Origin: a virus
Reading direction: 5' to 3' (one strand)
Virus record (IMG/VR): IMGVR_UViG_3300035157_000090
Span: 1 to 25,591 of that record
Length of the DNA: 25,591 bases
Shown here: piece after piece, positions 7,338 through 15,552 of the stretch
How the letters are laid out: every line of letters begins with the position of its first letter
Position numbering within the stretch: position 1 is the stretch's first letter
Made by a program: the position numbers and the translations under genes
Notes under the pieces: generated by a model
Told to the model about the DNA's origin: nothing
Database searches by the model: none
Seen by the model: only the letters and a program-made list of their open reading frames with translations

Positions 7338-9017
7338 ATGAGTCAGCTATTTGGCTTTCAAATTAACAAAAGGCAGGAACGGAAGGGTCAATCCCCCGTT
7401 CCTCCTAATGCTGAGGACGGCGTTGCCGTAGCAGCAGGTGGTTATTTTGGCACTTATGTAGAGACTGACGCACAAGCGAGAAATGAATATGATCTAATCA
7501 AAAGGTATAGAGACATGTCTCTACACCCTGAATGTGATTCAGCAGTTGATGATATCATTAATGAGTTTGTGGTTAACGACTCTAATGATAGTTGCGTAGA
7601 TATTAATCTCGATAACCTAGAAGTAGGTATGTCGGTAAAGAAAAGAATAAGGGAGGAGTTTGAGTATATCAAGCGACTCCTTTCTTTTGATTTAAAGGCA
7701 CATGAGTTAATCCGTAACTGGTATATTGATGGTAGGATGTATTACCACAAGGTAATAGACCTAGCAGAACCAAAGAAGGGTATTACAGAACTTCGATATA
7801 TTGATCCTCTTAAAATAAGAAGGGTCAGACAGAAGATTAAAACTGTAGATGATCCAACAGTAGTCAAAGGAACTGCACTCGAACATGAGTGGGGTGACTA
7901 TGTTGACTATTATATTTTCAACCCTAAGGGATTTGGAAGACAATCCGCACTAGTTGGACCTGGAGATTTCACAGGAAACCAAGGAATTAAATTAGCATTT
8001 GATTCAGTAACCTTTGTCCACTCTGGACTACAGGATATGAATAAGAGAATGCATCTTAGTTTCTTACATAAAGGAATCAAGTCACTCAATCAACTTAGAA
8101 TGATTGAGGACGCACTAGTAATCTATCGTTTATCACGTGCTCCTGAACGTAGGATATTCTACATTGATGTAGGTAACCTACCTAAGGTGAAGGCAGAACA
8201 ATACTTGCGTGATGTGATGTCTCGTTATAGGAACAAACTTGTCTATGATGCACAGACAGGTGAGATCCGTGATGATAAAAAGCATATGAGTATGCTAGAA
8301 GATTTCTGGTTACCTCGTAGAGAAGGTGGTCGTGGAACTGAAATTACTACCTTACCTGGAGGACAGAACCTTGGTGAACTTAAAGATGTTGAATACTTTA
8401 AGAAGAAGCTTTATAACTCGCTTAACCTTCCACCTAGTCGTCTTACAGACGATAACAAAGGTTTCAATCTCGGTAAGACTACGGAAGTTCTTAGAGACGA
8501 ACTTAAGTTTAGTAAGTTCATTGGAAGACTACGTAAGAGGTTTAGCTTCATCTTCCAAGATATCCTCAAGACTCAACTTATTCTTAAAGGAGTAATTTCT
8601 CCTGATGATTGGGATGATATGCAAGAGCATATCCAGTATGACTATATACATGACAATCATTTTAATGAATTAAAAGAGTTGGAGATGCAAACCTCCAGAA
8701 TGGCTCTTGTTACACAAATGGATCCATTCGTAGGTAAGTATTATTCTGTTGATTATATTCGCCGTGAAGTTCTTGGTCACACTAACAATGAGATTAGAGA
8801 ACAAGACAAGCTAATGCGTAAGGAGATCGATCAAGGTCTTGTTATGGATCCAATCGATGTTAATTCATTCGATATGATGGATCGTCAGAATGATGCTTTT
8901 GCTCCTGAAATAGAAGCACAAAACGCCGAGGATGATCACACAAGAGAATTAGAATCAGCAAAACAACAGGCAAAATTAAAGCCTTCTCCAGCCAAAACTA
9001 CTAGTAATAATAAATAG
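7338..9017 (+). CDS. gp20: Portal vertex protein
   Basis: 559 residues, near T4 gp20 (524). Diagnostic stretches include YDLIKRYRDMSLHPECDSA with AVDDIINEFVV, YYHKVIDLAEPKKGITELRY with IDPLKIRRVR, and the central SYRNKLVYDAQTGEIRDDKK-like region followed by LEDFWLPRREGGRGTEITTL. The dodecamer forms the DNA channel, nucleates prohead assembly and docks gp17 for packaging. The C-terminus is polar and Lys/Ala-rich. ATG 7338 follows a late promoter match at 7302, and the gene ends inside another at 9009-9016. Confidence 0.97.
   Translation: MSQLFGFQINKRQERKGQSPVPPNAEDGVAVAAGGYFGTYVETDAQARNEYDLIKRYRDMSLHPECDSAVDDIINEFVVNDSNDSCVDINLDNLEVGMSVKKRIREEFEYIKRLLSFDLKAHELIRNWYIDGRMYYHKVIDLAEPKKGITELRYIDPLKIRRVRQKIKTVDDPTVVKGTALEHEWGDYVDYYIFNPKGFGRQSALVGPGDFTGNQGIKLAFDSVTFVHSGLQDMNKRMHLSFLHKGIKSLNQLRMIEDALVIYRLSRAPERRIFYIDVGNLPKVKAEQYLRDVMSRYRNKLVYDAQTGEIRDDKKHMSMLEDFWLPRREGGRGTEITTLPGGQNLGELKDVEYFKKKLYNSLNLPPSRLTDDNKGFNLGKTTEVLRDELKFSKFIGRLRKRFSFIFQDILKTQLILKGVISPDDWDDMQEHIQYDYIHDNHFNELKELEMQTSRMALVTQMDPFVGKYYSVDYIRREVLGHTNNEIREQDKLMRKEIDQGLVMDPIDVNSFDMMDRQNDAFAPEIEAQNAEDDHTRELESAKQQAKLKPSPAKTTSNNK
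9009..9016 (+). promoter_or_regulatory. Candidate late promoter AATAAATA before gp67/gp21
   Basis: AATAAATA differs from the T4 late element only at the first base and overlaps the gp20 stop (TAG 9015-9017). The next ATG (9029) is only 12 bases on, so that message would start almost at the small core gene and may mainly serve gp21. An AT-rich coincidence is possible. Confidence 0.4.
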
Positions 9018-9028
9018 ATAAGTACATC

Positions 9029-9238
9029 ATGGAACAATCTAATCCCGAAGCAGAAATCGTTAATGTCGTTAACCATATAACTGATGGTAAACGTGCAGAT
9101 GCAATTGATGCTATTCAAGATATTCTCTATTCTCGTTCAGCAGACGCAATAGGGACTTATAAACAGGTTGTAGCGAAATCTTTTTTTGATGAACCAGTAG
9201 GAGATACACCCAATGAAACTGATAACGGAACAAATTGA
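9029..9238 (+). CDS. Small prohead core protein, gp67/68 position
   Basis: 69 residues: acidic ends around a helical middle (ITDGKRADAIDAIQDILYSR, then a short Ala/Tyr/Lys helix). In T4 the portal and protease genes flank the small core proteins gp67 and gp68, and small helical proteins occupy this slot in cyanophages. The assignment rests on position and character more than on sequence identity. It would act as an internal scaffold component and be cut by gp21. The last 26 bases overlap the gp21 gene. Ribosome site: none clear. Confidence 0.65.
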   Translation: MEQSNPEAEIVNVVNHITDGKRADAIDAIQDILYSRSADAIGTYKQVVAKSFFDEPVGDTPNETDNGTN

Positions 9239-9857
9239 AGATGTAAAATTAATCACCGAAGGTAAAGGTGATGATAAGAAATTATACATCGAAGGTGTAT
9301 TCTTACAGGCAGAACTTAAGAATCGCAATGGCAGAGTCTATCCATTTAAAGTTCTTGAGAATGAGGTTACCAGGTACAATGAGGAATACGTTAAAACAAA
9401 ACGTGCTCTTGGGGAGTTGGGTCATCCTGACGGTCCTACTGTTAATCTTGACCGTGTTTCACACAGAATTACCTCACTTAAAACTGAGGGAAATAACTTC
9501 ATCGGAAAGGCACAGATCTTAGACACACCAATGGGTAAGATCGCCAAGTCTCTCTTAGGAGAGGGTGTCCAACTTGGAGTTTCATCTAGAGGAATGGGTA
9601 GTATCGACAGACAAGAAGATGCTAACTATGTAATGGATGACTTCATGCTTGCAACTGCTGCTGATATAGTTGCTGATCCATCTGCACCAGATGCTTTCGT
9701 TAACGGAATCATGGAAGGTAAAGAGTGGGTTTGGGCAAATGGTATACTGAAGGAAACTGAGGTTGCTAAATACCACAGACACATAAACGAGTCAACTCGT
9801 AAAAACCTAGAGGAAAGAACACTACAAGTGTTTAACGATTTCCTTTCAGGATTGTAA
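9213..9857 (+). CDS. gp21: Prohead core protease
   Basis: 214 residues, matching T4 gp21 (212). Shared landmarks are YIEGVFLQAELKNRNGRVYP near the N-terminus, ALGELGHPDGP with the catalytic His (H71), GVQLGVSSRGMGS with the nucleophilic Ser (S124 or S125), and AADIVADPSAPDAFV near residue 150. The serine protease matures the prohead by cutting scaffold, core and capsid proteins, usually after (I/L)-x-E. ATG 9213 lies within the end of the small core gene. A candidate late promoter for the next gene follows the stop. Confidence 0.96.
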   Translation: MKLITEQIEDVKLITEGKGDDKKLYIEGVFLQAELKNRNGRVYPFKVLENEVTRYNEEYVKTKRALGELGHPDGPTVNLDRVSHRITSLKTEGNNFIGKAQILDTPMGKIAKSLLGEGVQLGVSSRGMGSIDRQEDANYVMDDFMLATAADIVADPSAPDAFVNGIMEGKEWVWANGILKETEVAKYHRHINESTRKNLEERTLQVFNDFLSGL

Positions 9858-9860
9858 ATT

Positions 9861-9868
9861 AATAAATA
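9861..9868 (+). promoter_or_regulatory. Candidate late promoter AATAAATA before gp22
   Basis: Seven of eight bases match the T4 late element; the site starts three bases after the gp21 stop. The gp22 start at 9908 is 39 bases downstream and has a strong ribosome site, AGGGGA (9895-9900), seven bases ahead. Confidence 0.55.
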
Positions 9869-9907
9869 AACTTAGACTAATCATACGAACCATCAGGGGA
9901 AACTCAA

Positions 9908-11068
9908 ATGTCAGATATGTTAAATGAAAAGTTTGCGGAGTTCGCTACTGAGCATAAGGATATACTCAATGAGTATCAAGATCCCATGCCGAGTGTAACC
10001 GCAACTGCTATACCAGCAAGTCCTCCAGCTCCTGGACAGACAACAAGTGAGCCTAAAAGAGATTCCCATCAGGATCCACAACCTAGTGTTGGAACAGATG
10101 CTGCTACGGCAGGTCAATCTATAACCGACAACGGAGGTCCAGTTCCTACTGGTAATGATGAAGGAGAAGATAATCCTGGTGCTAAGGCTGCAGCCCCTGT
10201 AGCAGCTGCTGGTGCTAAAAGTGATGGAACCGCCCAAACCTCATCAATTAATGATGCAGGAGATCAAGGCGTTCAACCTTCAGTTGGTGCAGATGCTGCA
10301 TATGCAACATCAACAGGTCCAGATGTTTCGTATCCTATCAAACCTTCATTCGAGTCCGTTGACGTATCTGACGATGTTAAGGCACTCCTAGAAGGAACCG
10401 AACTCTCTGAAGAGTTTGCCGAGAAAGCAAAGACAATCTTTGAAGCTGCTATTAAGGCAAAACTTGCAGAAGAGCATACAAAGCTTGTAGAACACTTCGC
10501 CAAAGAACACGAAGAGAAGTTAGCAGTTGCTAAGAAAGAACTCTCTGAGGAAGTTAATGGTACAGTGAACTACGCCATTGGTCAATGGGTGGAAGAGAAT
10601 CAAGTCGCAGTTGACCGTGGAATCAGAAATGAGATTACAGAAGACTTTATTGCAGGTCTGAAGAATCTCTTTGAAGAGCACTACATTTCTATCCCCGATG
10701 ATAAAGTCGATGCGGTAGAAAGTATGGCTACATCTATTCGTGAAATGGAAGAACGCCTTGACGAACAGGTCAAAGCTAATGTGAAACTTCAAACTCGTCT
10801 AAATGAGAACACAAAGAAAGTAATTCTGAACACTGTTTCAGAAGGATTGGTGGATACTCAGAAGGACAAACTAGCTGCACTTGCAGAAGGAATTGAATTT
10901 ACTTCAGAGGAAGAGTATTCCAAGAAGATCAAGACTCTCAAGGAAAGCTACTTCAAAGGAGATGCTCCTAAAGTAGCATCCGCAGCAGATGAAACACCTG
11001 TCGAAGAAGTTGCAAACACACCAGCAATGAATGCTTATGTGGATGCTCTTAGTCGTTGGGAATCATAA
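9908..11068 (+). CDS. gp22: Prohead core scaffold protein with long low-complexity N-terminus
   Basis: 386 residues, against 269 in T4 gp22. After a short N-terminal helix (MSDMLNEKFAEFATEHKDIL), residues about 22-150 are Pro/Ala/Gly/Thr-rich and probably disordered, with a repeated PSVG-DAA-A motif. Residues about 150-350 are Glu/Lys-rich and helical (for example EHTKLVEHFAKEHEEKLAVA and EMEERLDEQVKANVKLQTRL), as expected of a scaffold that forms the prohead core and is then degraded by gp21. Context between gp21 and gp23 fixes the identity. Several (M/I/L)-L-N-E or L-N-E sites could be gp21 cleavage points (inference). Confidence 0.9.
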   Translation: MSDMLNEKFAEFATEHKDILNEYQDPMPSVTATAIPASPPAPGQTTSEPKRDSHQDPQPSVGTDAATAGQSITDNGGPVPTGNDEGEDNPGAKAAAPVAAAGAKSDGTAQTSSINDAGDQGVQPSVGADAAYATSTGPDVSYPIKPSFESVDVSDDVKALLEGTELSEEFAEKAKTIFEAAIKAKLAEEHTKLVEHFAKEHEEKLAVAKKELSEEVNGTVNYAIGQWVEENQVAVDRGIRNEITEDFIAGLKNLFEEHYISIPDDKVDAVESMATSIREMEERLDEQVKANVKLQTRLNENTKKVILNTVSEGLVDTQKDKLAALAEGIEFTSEEEYSKKIKTLKESYFKGDAPKVASAADETPVEEVANTPAMNAYVDALSRWES

Positions 11069-11100
11069 TAAACACATCTAACTTTTAGGGTAAACAAAAA

Positions 11101-12519
11101 ATGTTTAATGCAAAAGCCCTAACAGAAAAGTGGAACCCTGTTCTAAGTCATGAAGGCAGTTCTGCCATCAAGGACAACTACAAGAAATCAGTAACCGCAG
11201 TTCTGTTAGAGAACCAAGAAAGATTTCTACGTGAAGAGCGTGGAATGTTAAACGAGGTAGCGGTTAACGCCCTCGGAGCAAGTACAGTATCCCCTGCAAA
11301 CAGTGCATTGGGCAATGCTAACACTGCTGGACTAGCTGGTTTCGACCCAGTACTTATCTCCCTTATTCGCCGTGCAATGCCTAACTTGGTTGCATACGAT
11401 ATTTGCGGAGTACAACCAATGAGTGGTCCTACTGGACTAATCTTCGCAATGCGTTCTCGTTACGAGAATCAAGGTGGAGAGGAAGCACTCTTCAACGAGG
11501 CAGACACAGGATTCTCTGCTGGTGGAGACACCAACAAGGGAGACTATGCTGTTCGTGAAGGAGACGGTACTTCAGCTTCTGGTAACTCACTATCAGATGG
11601 TAACAACCCTGCACTTCTTAATGACTCTTCTCCAGGAACCTATGAGGTTGCTGCTGGAATGAGTAGAGAATCACTCGAAACAATGGGTGAGACTGGAAAT
11701 CTATTCCGTGAGATGTCATTCAGCATTGAGAAGACTTCTGTGACTGCTAAGTCCAGAGCCCTCAAAGCAGAGTACACCTTAGAACTAGCTCAAGACCTCA
11801 AGGCAATTCATGGATTGGATGCAGAGCAAGAACTTGCTAACATCCTATCTTCTGAAGTTCTTGCTGAGATCAACAGAGAAGTTGTTCGTAGAGTCTATAG
11901 CGTTGCTAAGAAAGGTGCTGCTAATAACGTAGCAACTGCTGGTGTATTCGACCTAGACGTAGATAGTAATGGTAGATGGTCAGTTGAGAAATTCAAGGGA
12001 CTCCTATTCCAAATCGAGAGAGATTGTAACGCAATCGCACAAGAGACTCGTAGAGGAAAGGGTAACTTCTTGATGTGTTCTGCTGATGTTGCATCTGCTC
12101 TTGCAATGTCTGGTGTACTTGACTATAGTTCTGGTCTAACTGGAGCTGGCGGTCCTTCCGTTGGTGAGGTTGATGATACAGGTAACCTACTAGTTGGTAC
12201 AATCAACGGACGCATTAAGGTCTACGTTGACCCATATGCTGCTAATCTATCTGATAAGCACTACTACGTTGTTGGTTATAAGGGTACTTCTCCTTATGAC
12301 GCTGGACTGTTCTACTGCCCATATGTACCTCTACAAATGGTTCGTAGTATTGACCCAGAGACATTCCAACCCAAGATTGGATTCAAGACACGTTACGGAA
12401 TGGTTTCTAACCCATTCGTTACAACTAACGGTGCATACAACGGTACTCCTGATGGAGAGACCCTCACCGCTAATGCTAACATGTACTACAGACGTGTACA
12501 AGTTACTAACCTCATGTAA
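11101..12519 (+). CDS. gp23: Major capsid protein
   Basis: 472 residues, against 521 in T4 gp23. HK97-fold hallmarks of the T4 family are visible: VSPANSALGNANTAGLAGFD, then PVLISLIRRAMPNLVAYDIC, GVQPMSGPTGLIFAMRSRYE, MSFSIEKTSVTAKSRALKAE with YTLELAQDLKAIHGLDAEQE, and the C-terminal GFKTRYGMVSNPFV. It forms the capsid hexamers. The N-terminal ~50 residues are charged and helical and are probably removed by gp21, possibly at LNE (50-52). No gp24-like vertex gene follows, unlike T4. Ribosome site TTTAGGG (11083-11089) is placed about eleven bases upstream of ATG 11101. Confidence 0.97.
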   Translation: MFNAKALTEKWNPVLSHEGSSAIKDNYKKSVTAVLLENQERFLREERGMLNEVAVNALGASTVSPANSALGNANTAGLAGFDPVLISLIRRAMPNLVAYDICGVQPMSGPTGLIFAMRSRYENQGGEEALFNEADTGFSAGGDTNKGDYAVREGDGTSASGNSLSDGNNPALLNDSSPGTYEVAAGMSRESLETMGETGNLFREMSFSIEKTSVTAKSRALKAEYTLELAQDLKAIHGLDAEQELANILSSEVLAEINREVVRRVYSVAKKGAANNVATAGVFDLDVDSNGRWSVEKFKGLLFQIERDCNAIAQETRRGKGNFLMCSADVASALAMSGVLDYSSGLTGAGGPSVGEVDDTGNLLVGTINGRIKVYVDPYAANLSDKHYYVVGYKGTSPYDAGLFYCPYVPLQMVRSIDPETFQPKIGFKTRYGMVSNPFVTTNGAYNGTPDGETLTANANMYYRRVQVTNLM

Positions 12520-12541
12520 TTCGAGGTTACGATACTCAGAT

Positions 12542-12566
12542 AAAGACCCCTTCGGGGGTCTTTTTT
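12542..12566 (+). terminator. Rho-independent terminator after gp23
   Basis: A nine-base perfect stem, AAAGACCCC (12542-12550) with GGGGTCTTT (12555-12563), is closed by a TTCG tetraloop and followed by a T tract (12561-12566). The C(UUCG)G loop is exceptionally stable. It ends the head module 22 bases after the capsid stop. Confidence 0.93.
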
Positions 12567-12567
12567 A

Positions 12568-12597
12568 TTGCATACATACTGAAATACATGTTATAAT
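12568..12597 (+). promoter_or_regulatory. Sigma70-type promoter downstream of the gp23 terminator
   Basis: TTGCAT (12568-12573) and a consensus TATAAT (12592-12597) with an 18-bp spacer. It begins right after the terminator T tract. The predicted start near 12604 lies just ahead of AAGAAGAG and ATG 12617, so the leader would be very short. It would let the host polymerase transcribe the small-gene island at 12617-13091 independently of late transcription. Confidence 0.7.
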
Positions 12598-12616
12598 TAT
12601 TATGAAGAAGAGTTTC

Positions 12617-12739
12617 ATGCAGTACCTGATTTGGTCATCTATCGTTTATCAGTTAGAGAAAGCTAACGATACGTCCACTCAATACTACAACAATGCATTT
12701 GCTAATATGAAAGCTCATGAACCTAAACCAGCGTCCTGA
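12617..12739 (+). CDS. Hypothetical 40-residue protein
   Basis: ATG 12617 follows AAGAAGAG (12605-12612) at four bases. A slightly longer version from ATG 12602 is possible but would put the ribosome site inside the gene and the start at the predicted transcript start. The peptide begins with a hydrophobic turn (MQYLIWSSIVYQ) and continues polar, with Asn/Tyr/Lys. No family is recognised. It is the first gene behind the sigma70-type promoter. Confidence 0.55.
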   Translation: MQYLIWSSIVYQLEKANDTSTQYYNNAFANMKAHEPKPAS

Positions 12740-12741
12740 AC

Positions 12742-12906
12742 ATGAACGGTAGATTATCTAAAGTTGATATGACAGCACGACTGTTGAAACTAAAACGAGA
12801 TATAGATAATAAGATGGCTTGGCCTAAGTGGTCTCCTACAGAAAGGTGGGCAGCACAACAGGCTCTAAATAGTGCATTGGACATACTAGACGAATACCAT
12901 TACTAA
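12742..12906 (+). CDS. Hypothetical 54-residue helical protein
   Basis: Begins two bases after the preceding stop and ends in TAATG with the next start. It is basic and amphipathic in the first half (LSKVDMTARLLKLKRDID), then Trp-rich (MAWPKWSPTERWAAQQ), then helical to the end. The composition is coherent and protein-like, and its ends abut both neighbours exactly, which supports it as a real gene. Function unknown; it could be a small DNA- or protein-binding factor. Confidence 0.65.
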   Translation: MNGRLSKVDMTARLLKLKRDIDNKMAWPKWSPTERWAAQQALNSALDILDEYHY

Positions 12907-13091
12907 TGTTACAGAAGATACTACTCTTCGCTTCACCTATAGTATCTGCTGCTACCATTGCTACAGTTATTACGGTTAATAGTTGGAAGAAAAAGAAACC
13001 ACCACACATCAAAGTCACATGGGATGACGAGGATGATGATGATTACACAGGCGGTCCTGGTGAAGGACCCTATTGGTGGTATACTAAATAA
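12906..13091 (+). CDS. Small membrane-anchored acidic protein
   Basis: 61 residues. ATG 12906 overlaps the preceding stop (TAATG). Residues about 4-25 are hydrophobic (KILLFASPIVSAATIATVIT) and followed by a KKKK cluster, fitting a signal anchor with the basic patch in the cytoplasm. The rest is acidic (WDDEDDDD), then Gly/Pro/Trp-rich (GGPGEGPYWWY). The final codons form part of a candidate late promoter. No function is recognised. Confidence 0.7.
   Translation: MLQKILLFASPIVSAATIATVITVNSWKKKKPPHIKVTWDDEDDDDYTGGPGEGPYWWYTK
13084..13091 (+). promoter_or_regulatory. Candidate late promoter CTAAATAA before the gp3-like gene
   Basis: Same octamer as at 4180, again followed closely by GTATAG, and overlapping the stop codon of the upstream gene (TAA 13089-13091). 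The tail completion-like gene starts 21 bases later, so a late message would have a leader of about 15 bases. Confidence 0.45.
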
Positions 13092-13112
13092 AGTATAGCT
13101 TGGGAAGCTGAT

Positions 13113-13631
13113 ATGCCTTCAAATTGGTATACTGAACAACTGTCGAATAGAAATTATCTATCTCCTCTTGGATTCAATCTCGAATTGGAACTTTTTAGAG
13201 GGGTAGATTTCTTTTGTCAGGCAGCAAATATACCAGACATTGAAATGCCTGTAACAGAAGTTCCTACAAGGTTTCGTAATCTACCTATTATACCTGGTGG
13301 TGGAGTTACCTTTGGGGATTTGAATGTTCGATTTATTATCGATGAATCACTAGTCAATTACCTATCAATTCACAAATGGATACGTGCTAATGGTAATGCT
13401 GATGCAAGTGATAAAGTTCCCGACACTCCAGAGTATAGTAATGCACAGTTGATTGTTAACACATCAAACTTCAATACTAATTTCTCTGTTAATTTTTCTA
13501 ATATATTTCCTATATCACTTTCTGGTGTTCAGTTTGATGCTTCATTAACTGACCAGGAATACTTGACTGCTGATGTTACTTTTAAATATCAGACCTATAC
13601 TATAACTGATAAGAATCTGAATGAACTTTGA
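13113..13631 (+). CDS. gp3: Tail completion/tube-terminator-like protein (gp3-like)
   Basis: 172 residues, close to T4 gp3 (176). The pattern FNLELELFRGVDFFCQAANI, then GGGVTFGDLNVRFIIDESLV with NYLSIHKWIRANG, is that of the tail-tube fold shared by gp19-type proteins. In T4-like cyanophages the gene between gp23 and uvsY is usually the tail completion/sheath stabiliser gp3, which caps the tube. I assign it on position, length and fold pattern; a tube-initiator-type (gp48/54) relative is the alternative. GGGAAG (13102-13107) serves as ribosome site. The last 11 bases overlap uvsY. Confidence 0.6.
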   Translation: MPSNWYTEQLSNRNYLSPLGFNLELELFRGVDFFCQAANIPDIEMPVTEVPTRFRNLPIIPGGGVTFGDLNVRFIIDESLVNYLSIHKWIRANGNADASDKVPDTPEYSNAQLIVNTSNFNTNFSVNFSNIFPISLSGVQFDASLTDQEYLTADVTFKYQTYTITDKNLNEL

Positions 13632-14097
13632 ATCTCTTCGTAATCGTTTTGAAAAATTAAGATCTGAATGGGACAAGGATAGTCTTGTCGATTTTCAGTT
13701 TAAAGATAAAAGTTATACAACCGACCTAGGTAAACTAGCGTTGGAGATTCCTTTTTGTCATAATAAATATTTAAACCATTACATTGACTGCACCCAAATC
13801 AAGACCTCTTTAGAGTTTGAAGTTCGTAAATTAGTTAAGGAGAAAAAAGAATACTATGGTGGTGAAGCAGATGCTAAAACATATGCTGAGAAACCATTTG
13901 GTACTCATATAAAAACTCAAGATAAAATGAAAACTTATCTTGAGGCAGATGATGAGATTATTAATTTAGAAGCAAAGGTTAAGTACCTAGATCAAATGCT
14001 TTATTTCCTTGATCATGTTATGAAACAAATCTCTAACAGAGGTTTTCAAGTTAAGTCAGCAATTGAATGGGAAAAATTTATTAATGGTACTGACTAA
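13621..14097 (+). CDS. uvsY: UvsY recombination mediator
   Basis: 158 residues, against 137 in T4. Conserved blocks match T4 UvsY: KKEYYGGEADAKTYAE (T4 DYYSG...), KMKTYLEADDEIINLEAKV (T4 EMKTVLSADKDV) and the C-terminal ISNRGFQVKSAIEWEKFING (T4 IKSRGFAIKHI). It loads the UvsX recombinase on gp32-covered single strands. The N-terminus has about 20 extra residues. ATG 13621 lies inside the end of the gp3-like gene, and the stop overlaps the uvsW start (TAATG), so the two recombination genes are coupled. Confidence 0.92.
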   Translation: MNFESLRNRFEKLRSEWDKDSLVDFQFKDKSYTTDLGKLALEIPFCHNKYLNHYIDCTQIKTSLEFEVRKLVKEKKEYYGGEADAKTYAEKPFGTHIKTQDKMKTYLEADDEIINLEAKVKYLDQMLYFLDHVMKQISNRGFQVKSAIEWEKFINGTD

Positions 14098-15551
14098 TGA
14101 CTCATATAGTTATTCAAAAAAAGAATGAAGTCTATATGAAGGTGCATAGTGAAGATCACATTCATAGAGAACTAGCAGACTACTTTACTTTTGAAGTACC
14201 TGAAGCAAAATTTTTAAAAAGAAATCCCAGATACAAATACTGGGACGGAACTATACATCTCTATTCACCTGCTACAGGAGAGTTGTATAATGGATTATTA
14301 GATCAATTAGATAACTGGGCTGCTGAACATCGATACACTGTGTCTCATGCAGACAATGAACACTATGGGATGGTACGTGAAGAGAATGATTTTGTAACAC
14401 CACCAGGTGTTAAAGTCTTCATGGATAAGATCTGTAAGATAAAACCTAGACCTTATCAATACAAGGCAGTTTACGATGCTTTAAAGAGTAATAGAAAACT
14501 ATTTCTATCTCCTACTGGTTCTGGAAAATCTCTTATGATCTATTCCATAGTCAGATACTACGCTGCTACCAGCAAGAAAACGCTCATCATCGTGCCTACT
14601 ACTAGTCTGGTCGAGCAAATGGTCAACGACTTTAGTGAATATGGTTGGAATGCCGAGGATCATGTTCATAAGATTTATAGTGGTAAGGACAAGAATACTA
14701 AGAAAAATATTATCATCTCTACTTGGCAGTCAATATACAGGTTTCCTAAGAGGTACTTTGATGATTTTGACTGTGTTATAGGAGATGAGGCACATCTATT
14801 TAAGGCAAAATCCCTTACTGGGATCATGACTAAGTTACATAACGCAAAGTATCGGTTTGGATTCACTGGTACTTTGGATGGTATCCCAACCCACAAGTGG
14901 GTATTAGAAGGATTGTTTGGTACGTGCGAGCAGGTAACCAAGACTGATGCTCTAATAAAGAAGGGTTATCTTTCCAATCTTAGGATCAAGGTGCTACTCT
15001 GTAAACACAACCCCCAGTATTTTTCAGCATATCAAGACGAGATAGATTATTTGGTCAGTCATAAAGGTAGAAATAACCTCATCAAGAATCTGGTCAAAGA
15101 TATAGAAGGAAACACCCTTGTCCTATTTAATTATATCGAGAAGCATGGTGAACCGTTGTTTGAATTAATAAATAATTCTGTAGATTCTGATCGTAAAGTA
15201 TTTTTCGTACACGGTGGTACTGACGTACAAGACAGAGAGGAGGTGAGACAACTTACTGAGGAGGAAGACAATGCAATTATCATTGCGTCATACGGTACTT
15301 TTAGTACTGGGATTAATATTAAGCGGCTTCATAATATCATCTTCGCATCTCCCAGTAAATCACGTGTTAGAAATTTACAATCCATTGGTAGAGTACTTAG
15401 GAAGGGAGAAGGGAAAACAATAGCAACACTATACGATATAGGTGATGATATTAATGGTAGAAATTTTACACTTAAACATTTGAATGAAAGAGTAAACATC
15501 TATCAAAGTGAAAACTTTAAATATGAAGTTCACAAAGTAAACCTAAGATAA
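14097..15551 (+). CDS. uvsW: UvsW SF2 helicase
   Basis: 484 residues with the T4 UvsW architecture. A small N-terminal domain (KYWDGTIHLYSPATGELYNG) precedes the helicase core: Walker A SPTGSGKS (138-145), DEAH (230-233), FTGT motif III (256-259), a GTFSTGINIK segment (about 400-409) and motif VI QSIGRVLRKG (428-437). It unwinds R-loops and branched recombination intermediates and regresses forks, shifting replication from origins to recombination. It is translationally coupled to uvsY; a possible Sm-like protein follows one base after the stop. Confidence 0.95.
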   Translation: MTHIVIQKKNEVYMKVHSEDHIHRELADYFTFEVPEAKFLKRNPRYKYWDGTIHLYSPATGELYNGLLDQLDNWAAEHRYTVSHADNEHYGMVREENDFVTPPGVKVFMDKICKIKPRPYQYKAVYDALKSNRKLFLSPTGSGKSLMIYSIVRYYAATSKKTLIIVPTTSLVEQMVNDFSEYGWNAEDHVHKIYSGKDKNTKKNIIISTWQSIYRFPKRYFDDFDCVIGDEAHLFKAKSLTGIMTKLHNAKYRFGFTGTLDGIPTHKWVLEGLFGTCEQVTKTDALIKKGYLSNLRIKVLLCKHNPQYFSAYQDEIDYLVSHKGRNNLIKNLVKDIEGNTLVLFNYIEKHGEPLFELINNSVDSDRKVFFVHGGTDVQDREEVRQLTEEEDNAIIIASYGTFSTGINIKRLHNIIFASPSKSRVRNLQSIGRVLRKGEGKTIATLYDIGDDINGRNFTLKHLNERVNIYQSENFKYEVHKVNLR

Positions 15552-15552
15552 T

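Noticed and set aside
12194-12739. 181-residue ORF running from gp23 into the small-gene island
   Set aside because: The upstream two thirds is out of frame within gp23 and crosses the terminator; only the end from 12617 is kept as a small gene.
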